Shown one piece after another: positions 6,916 to 14,800 of a DNA stretch of 36,181 nt. The notes beneath the pieces are model-generated. The model worked only from the letters and a program-made list of their open reading frames with translations. It was not told where the DNA came from and searched no databases. Numbering within the stretch: the first letter of the stretch is position 1; every line of letters begins with the position of its first letter. Source of the stretch: CAZFCK01 sp964517355 (lineage in GTDB: Bacteria; Desulfobacterota; Desulfovibrionia; Desulfovibrionales; Desulfovibrionaceae). Position numbers and translations under genes: made by a program. The stretch covers positions 1-36,181 of the forward strand of contig CAZFCK010000019.1 in assembly GCA_964517355.1 (NCBI GenBank), read 5' to 3'.

Positions 6916-7884
6916 ATGCGCGAGTTTTACGGCTTCCTCGAGACGGAACAACCCCGCGTCAACGCCTTTTTGTTCCAAGAAATTGCGAAGTTGCATCCAT
7001 TGGTCAGGCCTGTGGTCGAGCTGGTGTTTCAGGGCGGCGGCAAGCGCCTGCGCCCCATGCTGCTGCTCCTTGTGGCCCGCAGCCTGGGGCATACGGGCCA
7101 GGACATCTACCCCATGGCCTGCGCCCTGGAGTTCCTGCACTCGGCCACCCTGTTGCACGACGATGTGCTGGACGGCGCGGAACTGCGGCGCGGCATGCCC
7201 GCCGCGCATACGGTCTACGGCCTTACCCAGACCATTCTCGCGGGTGACGCCTTGCTGGCCCTGGGCAACAGGCTCATGACCGGGGCCGGGGATCCGCGCC
7301 TCACCGCGTGTATTTCAGACGCCATTATGAGCACCGTGGTGGGCGAAATCGCGGAAATCGCACACACGCGCGATGCGGAACTGAACGTAGCGCAGTATCT
7401 GGAAATCATCACCGGAAAGACCGCCTACCTCATCCAAGCGGCGTGCAGGTGCGGCGCCATCATCGCCGGGGCCGATGAGAAAGTGGAACTGGCCGCCTCG
7501 GAGTTCGGCCTGAACCTGGGCATCGCCTTTCAGCTCGTGGACGACGCCCTGGATTACGCGGCCAGCCAGGACCAATTGGGCAAGCCTGTGGGCAGCGATC
7601 TGCGCGAAGGCAAATTCACCTTGCCTTTGCTCTATTATTTGCAGCAGGCGGATGCGAGCTGGCGGCATTGGTTCGTCAGCCGCCTGGCCTCCGGAGCCTT
7701 TGAGGACCATGAGCTGCAGCAGATCGTGGAGGCCATTCGCGGCGCGGGCTGCGACGCCAGGACCAAAGCCCTGGCCCAGGACTTCCTCGCCAAGGCGGCG
7801 CAAGCCTTGACGGTTTTTCCCGAGAGCGAAGAGCAGCAGCTTTTGGAATTGGTTCTCAATTACGTTTTGTCGCGCGATAAGTAA
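6916..7884 (+). CDS. ispB: Long-chain polyprenyl diphosphate synthase
   Basis: This trans-isoprenyl diphosphate synthase of 322 residues would make the side-chain precursor of menaquinone. The first Asp-rich motif DDVLD is at 82-86 in HSATLLHDDVLDGAELRRG. The second, DDALD, is at 209-213 in AFQLVDDALDYA. GGGKRLRPMLLLL (40-52) is the IPP/diphosphate-binding segment, and GKPVGSDLREGKFTLPLLY follows the second motif as usual. The residue five before the first motif is Ala rather than an aromatic, which fits a long product (C30-C40) rather than farnesyl diphosphate. It belongs with the UbiE-family gene at 3977 in quinone synthesis. The ribosome binding site at ATG 6916 is weak, which suggests coupling to the upstream small ORF. 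Exact chain length cannot be read from sequence. Confidence 0.92.
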   Translation: MREFYGFLETEQPRVNAFLFQEIAKLHPLVRPVVELVFQGGGKRLRPMLLLLVARSLGHTGQDIYPMACALEFLHSATLLHDDVLDGAELRRGMPAAHTVYGLTQTILAGDALLALGNRLMTGAGDPRLTACISDAIMSTVVGEIAEIAHTRDAELNVAQYLEIITGKTAYLIQAACRCGAIIAGADEKVELAASEFGLNLGIAFQLVDDALDYAASQDQLGKPVGSDLREGKFTLPLLYYLQQADASWRHWFVSRLASGAFEDHELQQIVEAIRGAGCDARTKALAQDFLAKAAQALTVFPESEEQQLLELVLNYVLSRDK

Positions 7885-7887
7885 CTG

Positions 7888-7916
7888 CGGCGCCTGCACC
7901 GGGAGTGCCTGCGCCG
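7888..7916 (+). terminator. GC-rich hairpin just after the polyprenyl synthase
   Basis: CGGCGC (7888-7893) pairs with GCGCCG (7911-7916). Inside, GCAC (7896-7899) pairs with GTGC (7905-7908) around a CGGGA loop, with a symmetrical CT/CT internal loop. It begins three bases after the stop codon. There is no T tract, so termination is only a guess. Confidence 0.35.
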
Positions 7917-7927
7917 GCCTCTATTCC

Positions 7928-8030
7928 AGAGCGCGTCCACGTCTTGAAGCAAGAATCATTACTGGAACAATGCGTCATTGTTTCAGGCAACCGCACAAGA
8001 GTATGCGACTCCTTTCAAGATGAACATGCT
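7928..8030 (+). repeat. Dispersed repeat, CTGAAAC/GTTTCAG family, copy upstream of purL
   Basis: CTGGAACAATG (7962-7972) and CATTGTTTCAG (7976-7986) form an 11-bp stem (one G-T pair) with a 3-nt loop. The tail is CCTTTCAAGATGAACATGCT (8011-8030). Order and sequence of AGAGCG, CTTGAA, hairpin and TTTCAAGA-GAA-ATGC tail match the copy at 14522-14627. It ends just before the purL ribosome binding site, so it would lie in the purL leader. Confidence 0.55.
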
Positions 8031-8048
8031 CTATAAGGAGATGCCGCC

Positions 8049-11000
8049 ATGATACGGCGTTTGGAAGTGGCCCTGCGGCCGGGCCTGCCGGATGTGATGG
8101 GACGGAATGTTGCTAAAAAAATAAAAAATTTCCTCGGATTCGAACTCAACGACGTACGCCTGATCAAGACCTTTGTCATTGAAGGATTGGAAGAGGGGCG
8201 TTTCGAGGAACTGCTGCAACGCGGCGTTTTGCATGACCCGGTCCTGCAACAGGCATCCCTTGAACCGCTGGCCGCGGATTTCGACTGGATCATCGAGGTG
8301 GGCTTCCGCCCCGGCGTCACGGACAACGAAGGCCGCACCGCCGCGGCGAGCGTTGCGCTCGTTCTCGGCCTTTCCCGCGAGGAAAAGAAAAAGCTCGCCG
8401 TCTATACCGCCACCCAGTATCTGCTGCGCGGCGACCTTGACGCGGCCCGGGCCGGGCATATCGCCTCCGGCCTTTTGGCCAACGACCTCATCCAGCGCCA
8501 CACCGTGAAGAGCGCCGAGGACTGGAAACGCGAGCCGGGCTTTCAGACCGTCGCCGCCCGCGTCTCTGGCGAGGCCCTGGACACGGTGGAGACCGTTTCC
8601 CTCGACGCCATGGACGACGACGGGCTCCAGGCCTTCAGCCGCGAAAATGTCCTGGCCCTCTCCCTGGAGGAGATGCGCTGCATCCGCGATCATTTCCAGG
8701 ACGGGGACGTGCGGCGCGTGCGCAGGGAAAAAGGCTTCCCGCAACATCCCACGGACGCCGAGCTTGAATGTCTGGCCCAGACTTGGAGCGAGCATTGCAA
8801 GCACAAGATTTTCACGGCCGCGATCGATTACGAAGACACCGTCAACGGACAAAAGCGCAGCATCGACAGCCTGTTCACAACCTGTATCCGGAAACCCACC
8901 CAGCGGATCCGCCAGGAAAAGGGCGCGGCGGACTTCTGCCTTTCGGTGTTCAAGGACAACGCGGGGGTGATTCGTTTCACCGAAGACCACAACGTCTGCA
9001 TCAAGGTGGAGACCCACAACAGCCCCTCGGCTCTGGACCCCTACGGGGGCGCTTTGACCGGCATCGTGGGCGTGAACCGCGATCCCATGGGCACGGGCAT
9101 GGGCGCGCAGATGGTCTGCAACACGGACGTGTTTTGCTTCGCCTCCCCTTTTTGGGAGGGCGAACTGCCCCCGAGATTGCTGCACCCCCGCAGGGTGCTC
9201 GAAGGCGTGCGCGAAGGCGTTGAGCATGGCGGCAACAAATCCGGCATCCCCACCGTCAACGGCAGCCTGGTCTTCGATGCCCGCTATCTGGGCAAGCCGC
9301 TCGTCTTTTGCGGTACCGTGGGCATGATGCCCCGCCTTGTGGCGGGACGTCCCAGCCATGAAAAAAAGGCCGAGCCCGGCGACGCCATCGTCATGACGGG
9401 GGGGCGCATCGGCAAGGACGGCATCCACGGCGCCACCTTCTCTTCCGAAGAGCTGCATGAAGGCTCGCCCGCGACCGCCGTGCAGATCGGCGACCCCATA
9501 ACGCAGCGCAAGATGTACGATTTCCTTATGCGCGCCCGCGATCTGGGACTCTACAACGCCATCACCGACAACGGCGCGGGGGGACTCTCCTCCTCCATTG
9601 GGGAAATGGCGCAGGACACCGGCGGGGCGGAAGTGGATCTTTCCCTGGCTCCGCTCAAATACGACGGACTGCGCCCCTGGGAAATTTTGCTTTCCGAGGC
9701 CCAGGAACGCATGACCTTGGCCGTGCCGCGAGAGAAGCTGGACACCTTTCTCAAACTCGCCGAGGAGATGGACGTCGAGGCCACGGCGCTGGGACGCTTT
9801 ACCGCAGACGGCTTTTTCCACGTGCGCTACGCGGATAAACCCGTGGCCTTACTGCGTATGGAATTCCTGCACGACGGCGTGCCGCAGATGCGGCTCAAGG
9901 CCGTCTGGACGCCTCCCGCGCCCCCGCGGGACCGCGTTCGGGCAACGGCCAACGCCCTTGAGACCGTGGAACAGGGCGCGCTCCTGCAACGCATGCTGGG
10001 CAGGCTCAATATTTGCAGCAAGGAATACATTATCCGCCAGTACGACCACGAAGTGAAGGCCGGGAGCGTGATCAAGCCGCTGGTCGGCGCGCTGCGCGAC
10101 GGACCCGGAGACGCCGGCGTGCTGCGCCCCCTGCTTGATCGCAAGGAAGGCTTGGTTGTTTCCCATGGCATATGCCCCAAATTCAGCGATATCGACACGT
10201 ACTGGATGATGGCCAACGCCATAGACGAAGCCGTGCGCAACGCCGTGGCCGTGGGCGCTGATCCACGCCATATGGCCGGGGTGGACAATTTCTGCTGGTG
10301 CGACCCCGTGCAGTCCGAGAAAACGCCGGACGGGCATTACAAGCTGGCCCAACTGGTGCGCGCCAACCTCGCTTTGGAACATTTCTGCCAGGCCTTCGGC
10401 GTGCCCTGTATTTCCGGCAAGGATTCCATGAAAAACGACTACACCGGCGGAGGGCGCAAGATCTCCATTCCGCCCACGGTGCTGTATACGGTCATCGGCG
10501 TGGTGCCGAACGCGGCTTTGGCCGTGAGCAGCGATTTCAAGAATCCGGGCGACGTTATTTATCTGCTGGGCATGACCTACAATGAACTCGGGGGCGGCGA
10601 GTTGTGCGACGAGCTGGGAATGTGGAGCGACACGGTGCCCCATGTGGACAGCCTGGCCGCCCGCGCGCGTTACGCGGCTGTGCATCAAGCCATGGCCGGG
10701 CGCCTGGTGACGGCCTGCCACGATCTCTCCGACGGCGGCCTGGCCGTGGCGCTGGCGGAAATGTGCATCGGAGGGCGCCTGGGCGCCGCGGTGGACCTGG
10801 ACAAGGCGCCGGTATGCGGAGTCCCGGACGCGACCACGCTGCTGTACAGCGAGTCGGCCAGCCGCTTGCTGGTCACTGTGCGCCCCGATGCGGCGCAGGA
10901 TTTCGAACGGCTTTTCCGTGGCTCCCGCCTGGCGCGGCTGGGCGTTGTTACGGAGGAAGGCACGCTTTATGCTTCCTGGCGCGGCGCGCAGGTATTGGCC

Positions 11001-11051
11001 CAATCCGTGGACGCTTTGGCCGCGTCCTGGAAAAAAACGTTGGCTTGGTAG
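8049..11051 (+). CDS. purL: Phosphoribosylformylglycinamidine synthase, PurS-like/PurL fusion
   Basis: This is the fourth step of purine synthesis: ATP-dependent conversion of FGAR to FGAM. At 1000 residues it is longer than the small PurL (about 740) and shorter than the one-chain enzyme (about 1300). It lacks the C-terminal glutaminase domain, so a separate PurQ must supply ammonia. The N-terminus looks like two PurS-like units: VALRPGLPDVMGRNVAKKI (about 7-25), and IEVGFRPGVTDNEGRTAA (about 82-99) with LLANDLIQRH after it. The synthase core follows with TWSEHCKHK (about 244-252), VKVETHNSPSALDPYGGA, GGNKSGIPTVNG, a Gly-rich TDNGAGGLSSS and, in the second half, SGKDSMKND and CHDLSDGGLAVAL. 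AAGGAG lies 7 nt before ATG 8049. A repeat copy occupies its leader. Confidence 0.96.
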   Translation: MIRRLEVALRPGLPDVMGRNVAKKIKNFLGFELNDVRLIKTFVIEGLEEGRFEELLQRGVLHDPVLQQASLEPLAADFDWIIEVGFRPGVTDNEGRTAAASVALVLGLSREEKKKLAVYTATQYLLRGDLDAARAGHIASGLLANDLIQRHTVKSAEDWKREPGFQTVAARVSGEALDTVETVSLDAMDDDGLQAFSRENVLALSLEEMRCIRDHFQDGDVRRVRREKGFPQHPTDAELECLAQTWSEHCKHKIFTAAIDYEDTVNGQKRSIDSLFTTCIRKPTQRIRQEKGAADFCLSVFKDNAGVIRFTEDHNVCIKVETHNSPSALDPYGGALTGIVGVNRDPMGTGMGAQMVCNTDVFCFASPFWEGELPPRLLHPRRVLEGVREGVEHGGNKSGIPTVNGSLVFDARYLGKPLVFCGTVGMMPRLVAGRPSHEKKAEPGDAIVMTGGRIGKDGIHGATFSSEELHEGSPATAVQIGDPITQRKMYDFLMRARDLGLYNAITDNGAGGLSSSIGEMAQDTGGAEVDLSLAPLKYDGLRPWEILLSEAQERMTLAVPREKLDTFLKLAEEMDVEATALGRFTADGFFHVRYADKPVALLRMEFLHDGVPQMRLKAVWTPPAPPRDRVRATANALETVEQGALLQRMLGRLNICSKEYIIRQYDHEVKAGSVIKPLVGALRDGPGDAGVLRPLLDRKEGLVVSHGICPKFSDIDTYWMMANAIDEAVRNAVAVGADPRHMAGVDNFCWCDPVQSEKTPDGHYKLAQLVRANLALEHFCQAFGVPCISGKDSMKNDYTGGGRKISIPPTVLYTVIGVVPNAALAVSSDFKNPGDVIYLLGMTYNELGGGELCDELGMWSDTVPHVDSLAARARYAAVHQAMAGRLVTACHDLSDGGLAVALAEMCIGGRLGAAVDLDKAPVCGVPDATTLLYSESASRLLVTVRPDAAQDFERLFRGSRLARLGVVTEEGTLYASWRGAQVLAQSVDALAASWKKTLAW

Positions 11052-11066
11052 ACTGTGAACGGCAGT

Positions 11067-11121
11067 GCAATCCGCATTGTCACGTTATTTTTTTGAATGT
11101 TGTTCAAAGCTTGCGGATTGC
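11067..11121. repeat. 10-bp perfect inverted repeat after purL
   Basis: GCAATCCGCA (11067-11076) and TGCGGATTGC (11112-11121) are perfect complements. The 35-nt spacer holds a run of T and an inner TTTGAA/TTCAAA hairpin (11092-11108). It starts 16 bp after the purL stop. The T run is inside the loop, so it is not a normal terminator on the plus strand. Confidence 0.5.
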
Positions 11122-11136
11122 CTGGAAAGGGGGTAT

Positions 11137-11188
11137 GTACGACCAGGAGAATAGGTAATATAGCTTATTCTATGGATTTTTGTCGTAC
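11137..11188. repeat. Nested inverted repeat upstream of the cytochrome gene
   Basis: GTACGAC (11137-11143) pairs with GTCGTAC (11182-11188), and inside it AGAATA (11148-11153) pairs with TATTCT (11166-11171). The interior is A/T-rich. It may be a folded leader or an operator near the start of the cytochrome-dcrA transcript. A further CCCCTC/GAGGGG hairpin lies at 11229-11247. Confidence 0.4.
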
Positions 11189-11287
11189 GTCTGTTCACTG
11201 ACTGCGGTCCATTTTGGCCAAAGCAACGCCCCTCGGTGAGTGAGGGGTTGTGATGCGGAAATCAAGACTCTCCCGAAGGAGGTCGGT

Positions 11288-11764
11288 ATGCCGCCATTGC
11301 GGGTGCGTCGTCTGGTAGTTGTCGTGTCCTGGCTCTGTATAGCAGTGTTCTGGTCCGCCGGCGGAATGACACAAACGTCTGCATATGTCGGCACGCAGGC
11401 TTGTGCCGATTGTCATCCCGCCGAGTACAAGAACTTCACGCAGTACGCCAAAAAGGCCAAATCCGCGCAAAGCGTGCAGATCATGGCCTCTGACCTGACG
11501 CAGCAGGAACTTGAGGAGTGCTATTACTGCCACACGACGGGATACGGCCAGCCCGGGGGCTTCGTGAGCTTTGAAAAGACCCCTGATCTCGGCCATGCGG
11601 GGTGCGAGGTCTGCCACGGGCCGGGTTCGGCTCATGTGGAAACGGGCGGCGATCCCTCCTTGATCAAAAGCAGCCTCTCGCTGGCGGATTGTGAAGACTG
11701 CCATAATGAGGACAGAGTCCGCAGTTTCAACTTCAAGCCGTTGCTCCATGGCGGCGCACACTGA
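11288..11764 (+). CDS. Periplasmic tetrahaem cytochrome c
   Basis: The precursor has 158 residues. Arg-rich residues 1-9 and a hydrophobic core (LVVVVSWLCIAVFWSAGG) form a signal peptide cleaved near TSA (30-32). Four c-haem sites follow: CADCH (39-43), CYYCH (78-82), CEVCH (106-110) and CEDCH (135-139). GTQACADCHPAEYKNF and CEVCHGPGSAHVE resemble the cytochrome c-554/NapC-linked multihaem style of redox proteins. ATG 11288 has AAGGAGG five nt upstream; the longer frame from 11240 would put 16 residues before the signal peptide. It ends 12 nt before the dcrA-like receptor, so the two are surely co-transcribed. That pairing suggests electron transfer to, or redox sensing with, the haem receptor. 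Its exact partner is unknown. Confidence 0.92.
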   Translation: MPPLRVRRLVVVVSWLCIAVFWSAGGMTQTSAYVGTQACADCHPAEYKNFTQYAKKAKSAQSVQIMASDLTQQELEECYYCHTTGYGQPGGFVSFEKTPDLGHAGCEVCHGPGSAHVETGGDPSLIKSSLSLADCEDCHNEDRVRSFNFKPLLHGGAH

Positions 11765-11776
11765 TCCGGGGGGAGT

Positions 11777-13780
11777 ATGCACTGGATACGCAGTTCGTTG
11801 GGAGCCAAGATCGGCGTTTTTATTTCCCTTCTCTTGGTCGTGATTTTTCTGGGCCTGTCTCTGGCAAATTCATACTGGCAACGCAGCAATACGCTGGATT
11901 TGATTCACGACAGCTCGGAAGAGGTTTCAAACCTGCTGTTTGCCGCAATCAGCCAGCCCATGCGGCTGGGCGACAATGAGGAAACAACTCGCCAATTTGA
12001 ACAATTAGCACAAAATCATCAAGGCATCAAAGCTTATCTTACCAATTACAAGGGTAGTGTGGTCTACTCCACGGATAACGGCGCTTTACGTAAAGATTTG
12101 ACGGCGTTGTACCAGGAACCCGAGTTCGTGGAGCTGTTCGGCAACAGCCTGGAGAAAAAGACGACCCAGGGGCAGCTCCAGGAGCTGCAGGACAGTCCCT
12201 ATTTCGTCGAAGTCACCACTGTGGCCAACGAGGCCTCGTGCCACCACTGCCACGGCGCCTCCAGGGACATCCTGGGCTCCATGGTCGTGCTCAAGGACGT
12301 TTCCTACCACATGGGCGTTTTGACGCGCATCCAGAGCTACAGCTTGCTTTTCAGCCTCCTTGGGCTCGCGGTGCTGCTTGCGGTGCTGCTTTTTTTCGTG
12401 AAAAAGCACGTGGTCAAGCGCATTGTGGCCATCGCCCATGCGGCCAGTAAGATAGAGGAAGGCGATTACTCCGTGACCATGTCCGTTGAGGGCGAAGACG
12501 AGATAACGCAGCTCTCCAATACCCTGGGCAGCACCATCCGCGGTCAGCTGGAATACAACCGCAGTGTGCTGCAGGGCATCAAGGTGCCGCTTTTCGTGGT
12601 GGACCACCATTGCAACATCACTTTCATCAATGGGCCCATGCTCGCCATCCTGGGCAAGGATGCGCAAAACGTGGACGGCATGTCCGTTTCCAAGCTGTTC
12701 TATTCGAACAACGGCGGAGAAAGCCAGACGGACAAGGTGTTGCAATACGGCAAGGCGCGTGACGGGTTGCTGCGCTTCACGCGGGGCGACGGCGTGGAAT
12801 TCCCTCTGCATTATGAAATTTCTCCGCTTCACGACGCCCAGGGCAAAGTGGCCGGGGCCATCGGCGTGATGATAGACCTGACCAAGGAGGAGCAGGACAA
12901 GGCCCGCATCAAGGCCTATGGCGACAATCTGCGCCACGTGGGCACGGAAGTGACCAAGGTTGCCCAGAAAGTGGCCGAGGCCGCCGAAGCCGTCGCCAGG
13001 GACATGGGCGAAATATCCAACAGCATGGACGATTCAGCCAACCAGACCCTTTCCCTGGCCACGGCCATGGAACAGATGAACGCCACGGTCCTGGAGGTGG
13101 CGAACAGCGCCGGACAGGTGGCCCAGGCGTCTGAAGAGGCGAATAAGGTCGCCCAAGTGGGGGGCCAGGAAGTCAGAAGCACGGTTGAGGAGACCATGGA
13201 GGTCTCCGAGCGGGCCGGGCGTCTGGCCGAAAGCCTGAACGATTTGGCCGTGAAGGCCGAATCCATCGGGCAGGTTATGGGCGTGATCAACGACATCGCG
13301 GACCAGACGAACCTTTTGGCCTTGAACGCGGCCATTGAAGCCGCCCGCGCCGGCGAGGCGGGGCGTGGCTTCGCCGTCGTGGCCGACGAGGTGCGCAAGC
13401 TCGCCGAAAAGACCATGCAGGCAACCAAGGAAGTGGAAAACGCCATTCGGGATATCCAGCACAGTACCCATCATGCCGTGGAAGAGATGTCCGAAACCAA
13501 AAATCTGGTGGACAGGGCCACTGAGCGCACCTCGGGCGCCGGCAAGACCTTGCAGAACATTGTGGGGCAGTTCGATCACATCACGCAGATGGTGCAGGGC
13601 ATCGCCGCGGCTTCGGAACAGCAATCCGCCACCAGCGACGAAATCAATCAAGGCGTGTCGCATATCAGCAGCTTGGCCGGCGAAACCTCAAATCGTGTAC
13701 AAAACGCCAACCAGTCCATGCAGGAAGTCACGCGCATGGCCTTGCAGCTCACCGAGCTCGTGGAACGCTTTAAAGAATAG
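11777..13780 (+). CDS. dcrA: DcrA-type methyl-accepting chemotaxis protein with periplasmic c-haem site
   Basis: This transmembrane chemoreceptor of 667 residues should sense oxygen or redox state and signal to CheA/CheW. TM1 is about 11-33. The periplasmic domain carries one c-haem motif, CHHCH at 155-159, followed by TM2 (about 188-208). A HAMP linker (209-260) and a PAS domain (about 262-375) precede the long coiled-coil signalling domain, whose hairpin tip reads VINDIADQTNLLALNAAIEA, with RAGEAGRGFAVVADEVRKLAE after it. There is no CheR-docking pentapeptide at the C-terminus. D. vulgaris DcrA, known to bind c-haem in its periplasmic domain, has the same architecture and lies next to the desulfoferrodoxin gene, as here. 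A run of G and GAG lies just before ATG 11777. A strong terminator follows. Confidence 0.93.
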   Translation: MHWIRSSLGAKIGVFISLLLVVIFLGLSLANSYWQRSNTLDLIHDSSEEVSNLLFAAISQPMRLGDNEETTRQFEQLAQNHQGIKAYLTNYKGSVVYSTDNGALRKDLTALYQEPEFVELFGNSLEKKTTQGQLQELQDSPYFVEVTTVANEASCHHCHGASRDILGSMVVLKDVSYHMGVLTRIQSYSLLFSLLGLAVLLAVLLFFVKKHVVKRIVAIAHAASKIEEGDYSVTMSVEGEDEITQLSNTLGSTIRGQLEYNRSVLQGIKVPLFVVDHHCNITFINGPMLAILGKDAQNVDGMSVSKLFYSNNGGESQTDKVLQYGKARDGLLRFTRGDGVEFPLHYEISPLHDAQGKVAGAIGVMIDLTKEEQDKARIKAYGDNLRHVGTEVTKVAQKVAEAAEAVARDMGEISNSMDDSANQTLSLATAMEQMNATVLEVANSAGQVAQASEEANKVAQVGGQEVRSTVEETMEVSERAGRLAESLNDLAVKAESIGQVMGVINDIADQTNLLALNAAIEAARAGEAGRGFAVVADEVRKLAEKTMQATKEVENAIRDIQHSTHHAVEEMSETKNLVDRATERTSGAGKTLQNIVGQFDHITQMVQGIAAASEQQSATSDEINQGVSHISSLAGETSNRVQNANQSMQEVTRMALQLTELVERFKE

Positions 13781-13809
13781 GTTGAAAACGTAAGCGCCAT
13801 TGCCTCAGG

Positions 13810-13848
13810 GCCCCCGGGGTTTGCCGATTCCGGGGGCTTTTATTATTT
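13810..13848 (+). terminator. Rho-independent terminator after dcrA
   Basis: GCCCCCGG (13810-13817) pairs perfectly with CCGGGGGC (13830-13837) around a 12-nt loop and is followed by TTTTATTATTT. It ends the cytochrome-dcrA transcript and separates it from the desulfoferrodoxin gene. Confidence 0.88.
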
Positions 13849-13860
13849 GCAACAAAGGGG

Positions 13861-13888
13861 TGGACGAAAACCACAAAATAATTATTAT
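13861..13888 (+). promoter_or_regulatory. Possible sigma-70 promoter for the desulfoferrodoxin transcript
   Basis: TGGACG (13861-13866) could be a weak -35 and TATTAT (13883-13888) a good -10, with a 16-nt spacer in an unusually A/T-rich patch just after the dcrA terminator. Transcription would begin near 13895, leaving a leader of about 250 nt before ATG 14143. Confidence 0.35.
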
Positions 13889-13907
13889 GCTTTACCTGAT
13901 GGTCATA

Positions 13908-13981
13908 GGTCGTTGCGCACCGCCCCCACGTGTAGCGCGTGGATTTGTCAATGGCATGAGGCGGTGCGGTATCTGGCGACC
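13908..13981 (+). other. Predicted structured RNA element in the desulfoferrodoxin leader
   Basis: Three nested or adjacent helices can form. An outer GGTCG (13908-13912)/CGACC (13977-13981) encloses a 9-bp perfect stem CGCACCGCC (13916-13924)/GGCGGTGCG (13960-13968). Inside that is a hairpin CCACG (13926-13930)/CGTGG (13938-13942), with a 17-nt unpaired strand ATTTGTCAATGGCATGA on its 3' side. I cannot match it to a known riboswitch. The 362-bp space between dcrA and desulfoferrodoxin holds this element, the promoter candidate, the dcrA terminator and the hairpin at 14035-14054, and no convincing gene. Confidence 0.4.
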
Positions 13982-14034
13982 GTCGGATATGTGTTGCGGT
14001 GAAGCCGGGTTCGGAAAGGTTTGTTATTGCGGCC

Positions 14035-14054
14035 TGGCCGCATTGGTGCGGCCA
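14035..14054. repeat. 8-bp perfect hairpin upstream of desulfoferrodoxin
   Basis: TGGCCGCA (14035-14042) and TGCGGCCA (14047-14054) form a perfect stem around TTGG. No T run follows, so an operator or leader hairpin is more likely than a terminator. It is 89 bp before the start codon. Confidence 0.5.
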
Positions 14055-14142
14055 TAGCGAGGATGCCTTTGTAAAACATGTGCGCCCTTTTCGCCCCCAT
14101 GGTCCCGCGGCATACCAACCAATCGTAAAGGAGATGATTATT

Positions 14143-14523
14143 ATGGCAGCGAAGCTCGAAATCTACAAATGTCAAGCATGTGGCAACATTGTTGAAGTAT
14201 TGCACGGCGGCGCGGGTGAGCTTGTCTGCTGCGGCGAGCCCATGAAGTTGTTCACCGAAAACACCGTGGATGCCGCAAAGGAAAAACACGTGCCGGTGAT
14301 CGAAAAAACTGCGGACGGCTATAAAGTTACCGTGGGCGGCGTTCCCCACCCCATGGAAGAGAAACACTGGATCGAATGGATCGAGTTGGTGGCGGACGGC
14401 AAGGCCTATCGCCAGTTCCTCGAACCAGGCCAGGCCCCGGAAGCCACGTTCTGCGTGCGGGCTGAGAAAGTCGCGGCGCGTGAATATTGTAATCTGCACG
14501 GCCTGTGGAAGGCGGAGAATTAG
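14143..14523 (+). CDS. dfx: Desulfoferrodoxin (superoxide reductase)
   Basis: This cytoplasmic enzyme (also rbo) reduces superoxide to hydrogen peroxide without making oxygen, taking electrons from rubredoxin. At 126 residues it is the normal two-centre length. The N-terminal desulforedoxin-like centre I has Cys10, Cys13, Cys29 and Cys30 binding Fe(Cys)4. Centre II, the active site, has His49, His69, His75, Cys116 and His119, with the family Glu47-Lys48 pair next to His49. All ligands are present. AAGGAG lies 9 nt before ATG 14143; the ATG at 14134 is too close to it. Rubredoxin and the oxygen reductase follow as in D. vulgaris, but here 277 bp and a repeat copy separate dfx from the rubredoxin gene. 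Confidence 0.98.
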   Translation: MAAKLEIYKCQACGNIVEVLHGGAGELVCCGEPMKLFTENTVDAAKEKHVPVIEKTADGYKVTVGGVPHPMEEKHWIEWIELVADGKAYRQFLEPGQAPEATFCVRAEKVAAREYCNLHGLWKAEN

Positions 14524-14627
14524 AGCGTCTTCAGCTTGAAAAGCTCTTGATGCTCTTATGCATTTTACTGAAACGATTGGAAATAGTTTCAGGGAAGAGT
14601 CTTGTTTCAAGACGAAAATGCGCTAAC
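14522..14627 (+). repeat. Dispersed repeat, CTGAAAC/GTTTCAG family, between dfx and rub
   Basis: CTGAAAC (14568-14574) and GTTTCAG (14586-14592) form a stem with an 11-nt loop. The tail has a TCTTG/CAAGA hairpin and TTTCAAGACGAAAATGCGCT (14606-14625). Its 3' 27 bp (14601-14627) recur exactly, on the opposite strand, at 20488-20514. The copy starts at the dfx stop codon and matches the general layout of 7928-8030. Confidence 0.65.
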
Positions 14628-14706
14628 ATTTTCTGCGCCCGGAAGGGCCGTGGTCCCTTATCCGTCCGCCCGCGCGGCGGGCTGGCGATGTGCGTGTGAT
14701 AAGGCG

Positions 14707-14756
14707 GCGCCCCGCATTTTTTGACGGTTGCAGGTCTTCCCCAAGATGCGGGGCGC
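14707..14756. promoter_or_regulatory. 11-bp dyad around a possible -35 box upstream of rubredoxin
   Basis: GCGCCCCGCAT (14707-14717) and ATGCGGGGCGC (14746-14756) are perfect complements with a 28-nt spacer. The spacer starts with a T run and contains TTGACG (14721-14726), like a -35 box; GATACT (14760-14765) lies just outside. It could be an operator, or an RNA hairpin 45 bp before the rubredoxin ATG. A smaller GCCCGC/GCGGGC hairpin lies at 14668-14682. Confidence 0.5.
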
Positions 14757-14800
14757 GTTGATACTTTAGAACATCCTGAATTAAAAAGAGAAGGTATATC

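Noticed and set aside
8031..9821. Long minus-strand open frame opposite purL (about 600 codons)
   Set aside because: It is His/Gly/Gln-rich, has no family features and mirrors the codon bias of the certain purL gene; a shadow frame.
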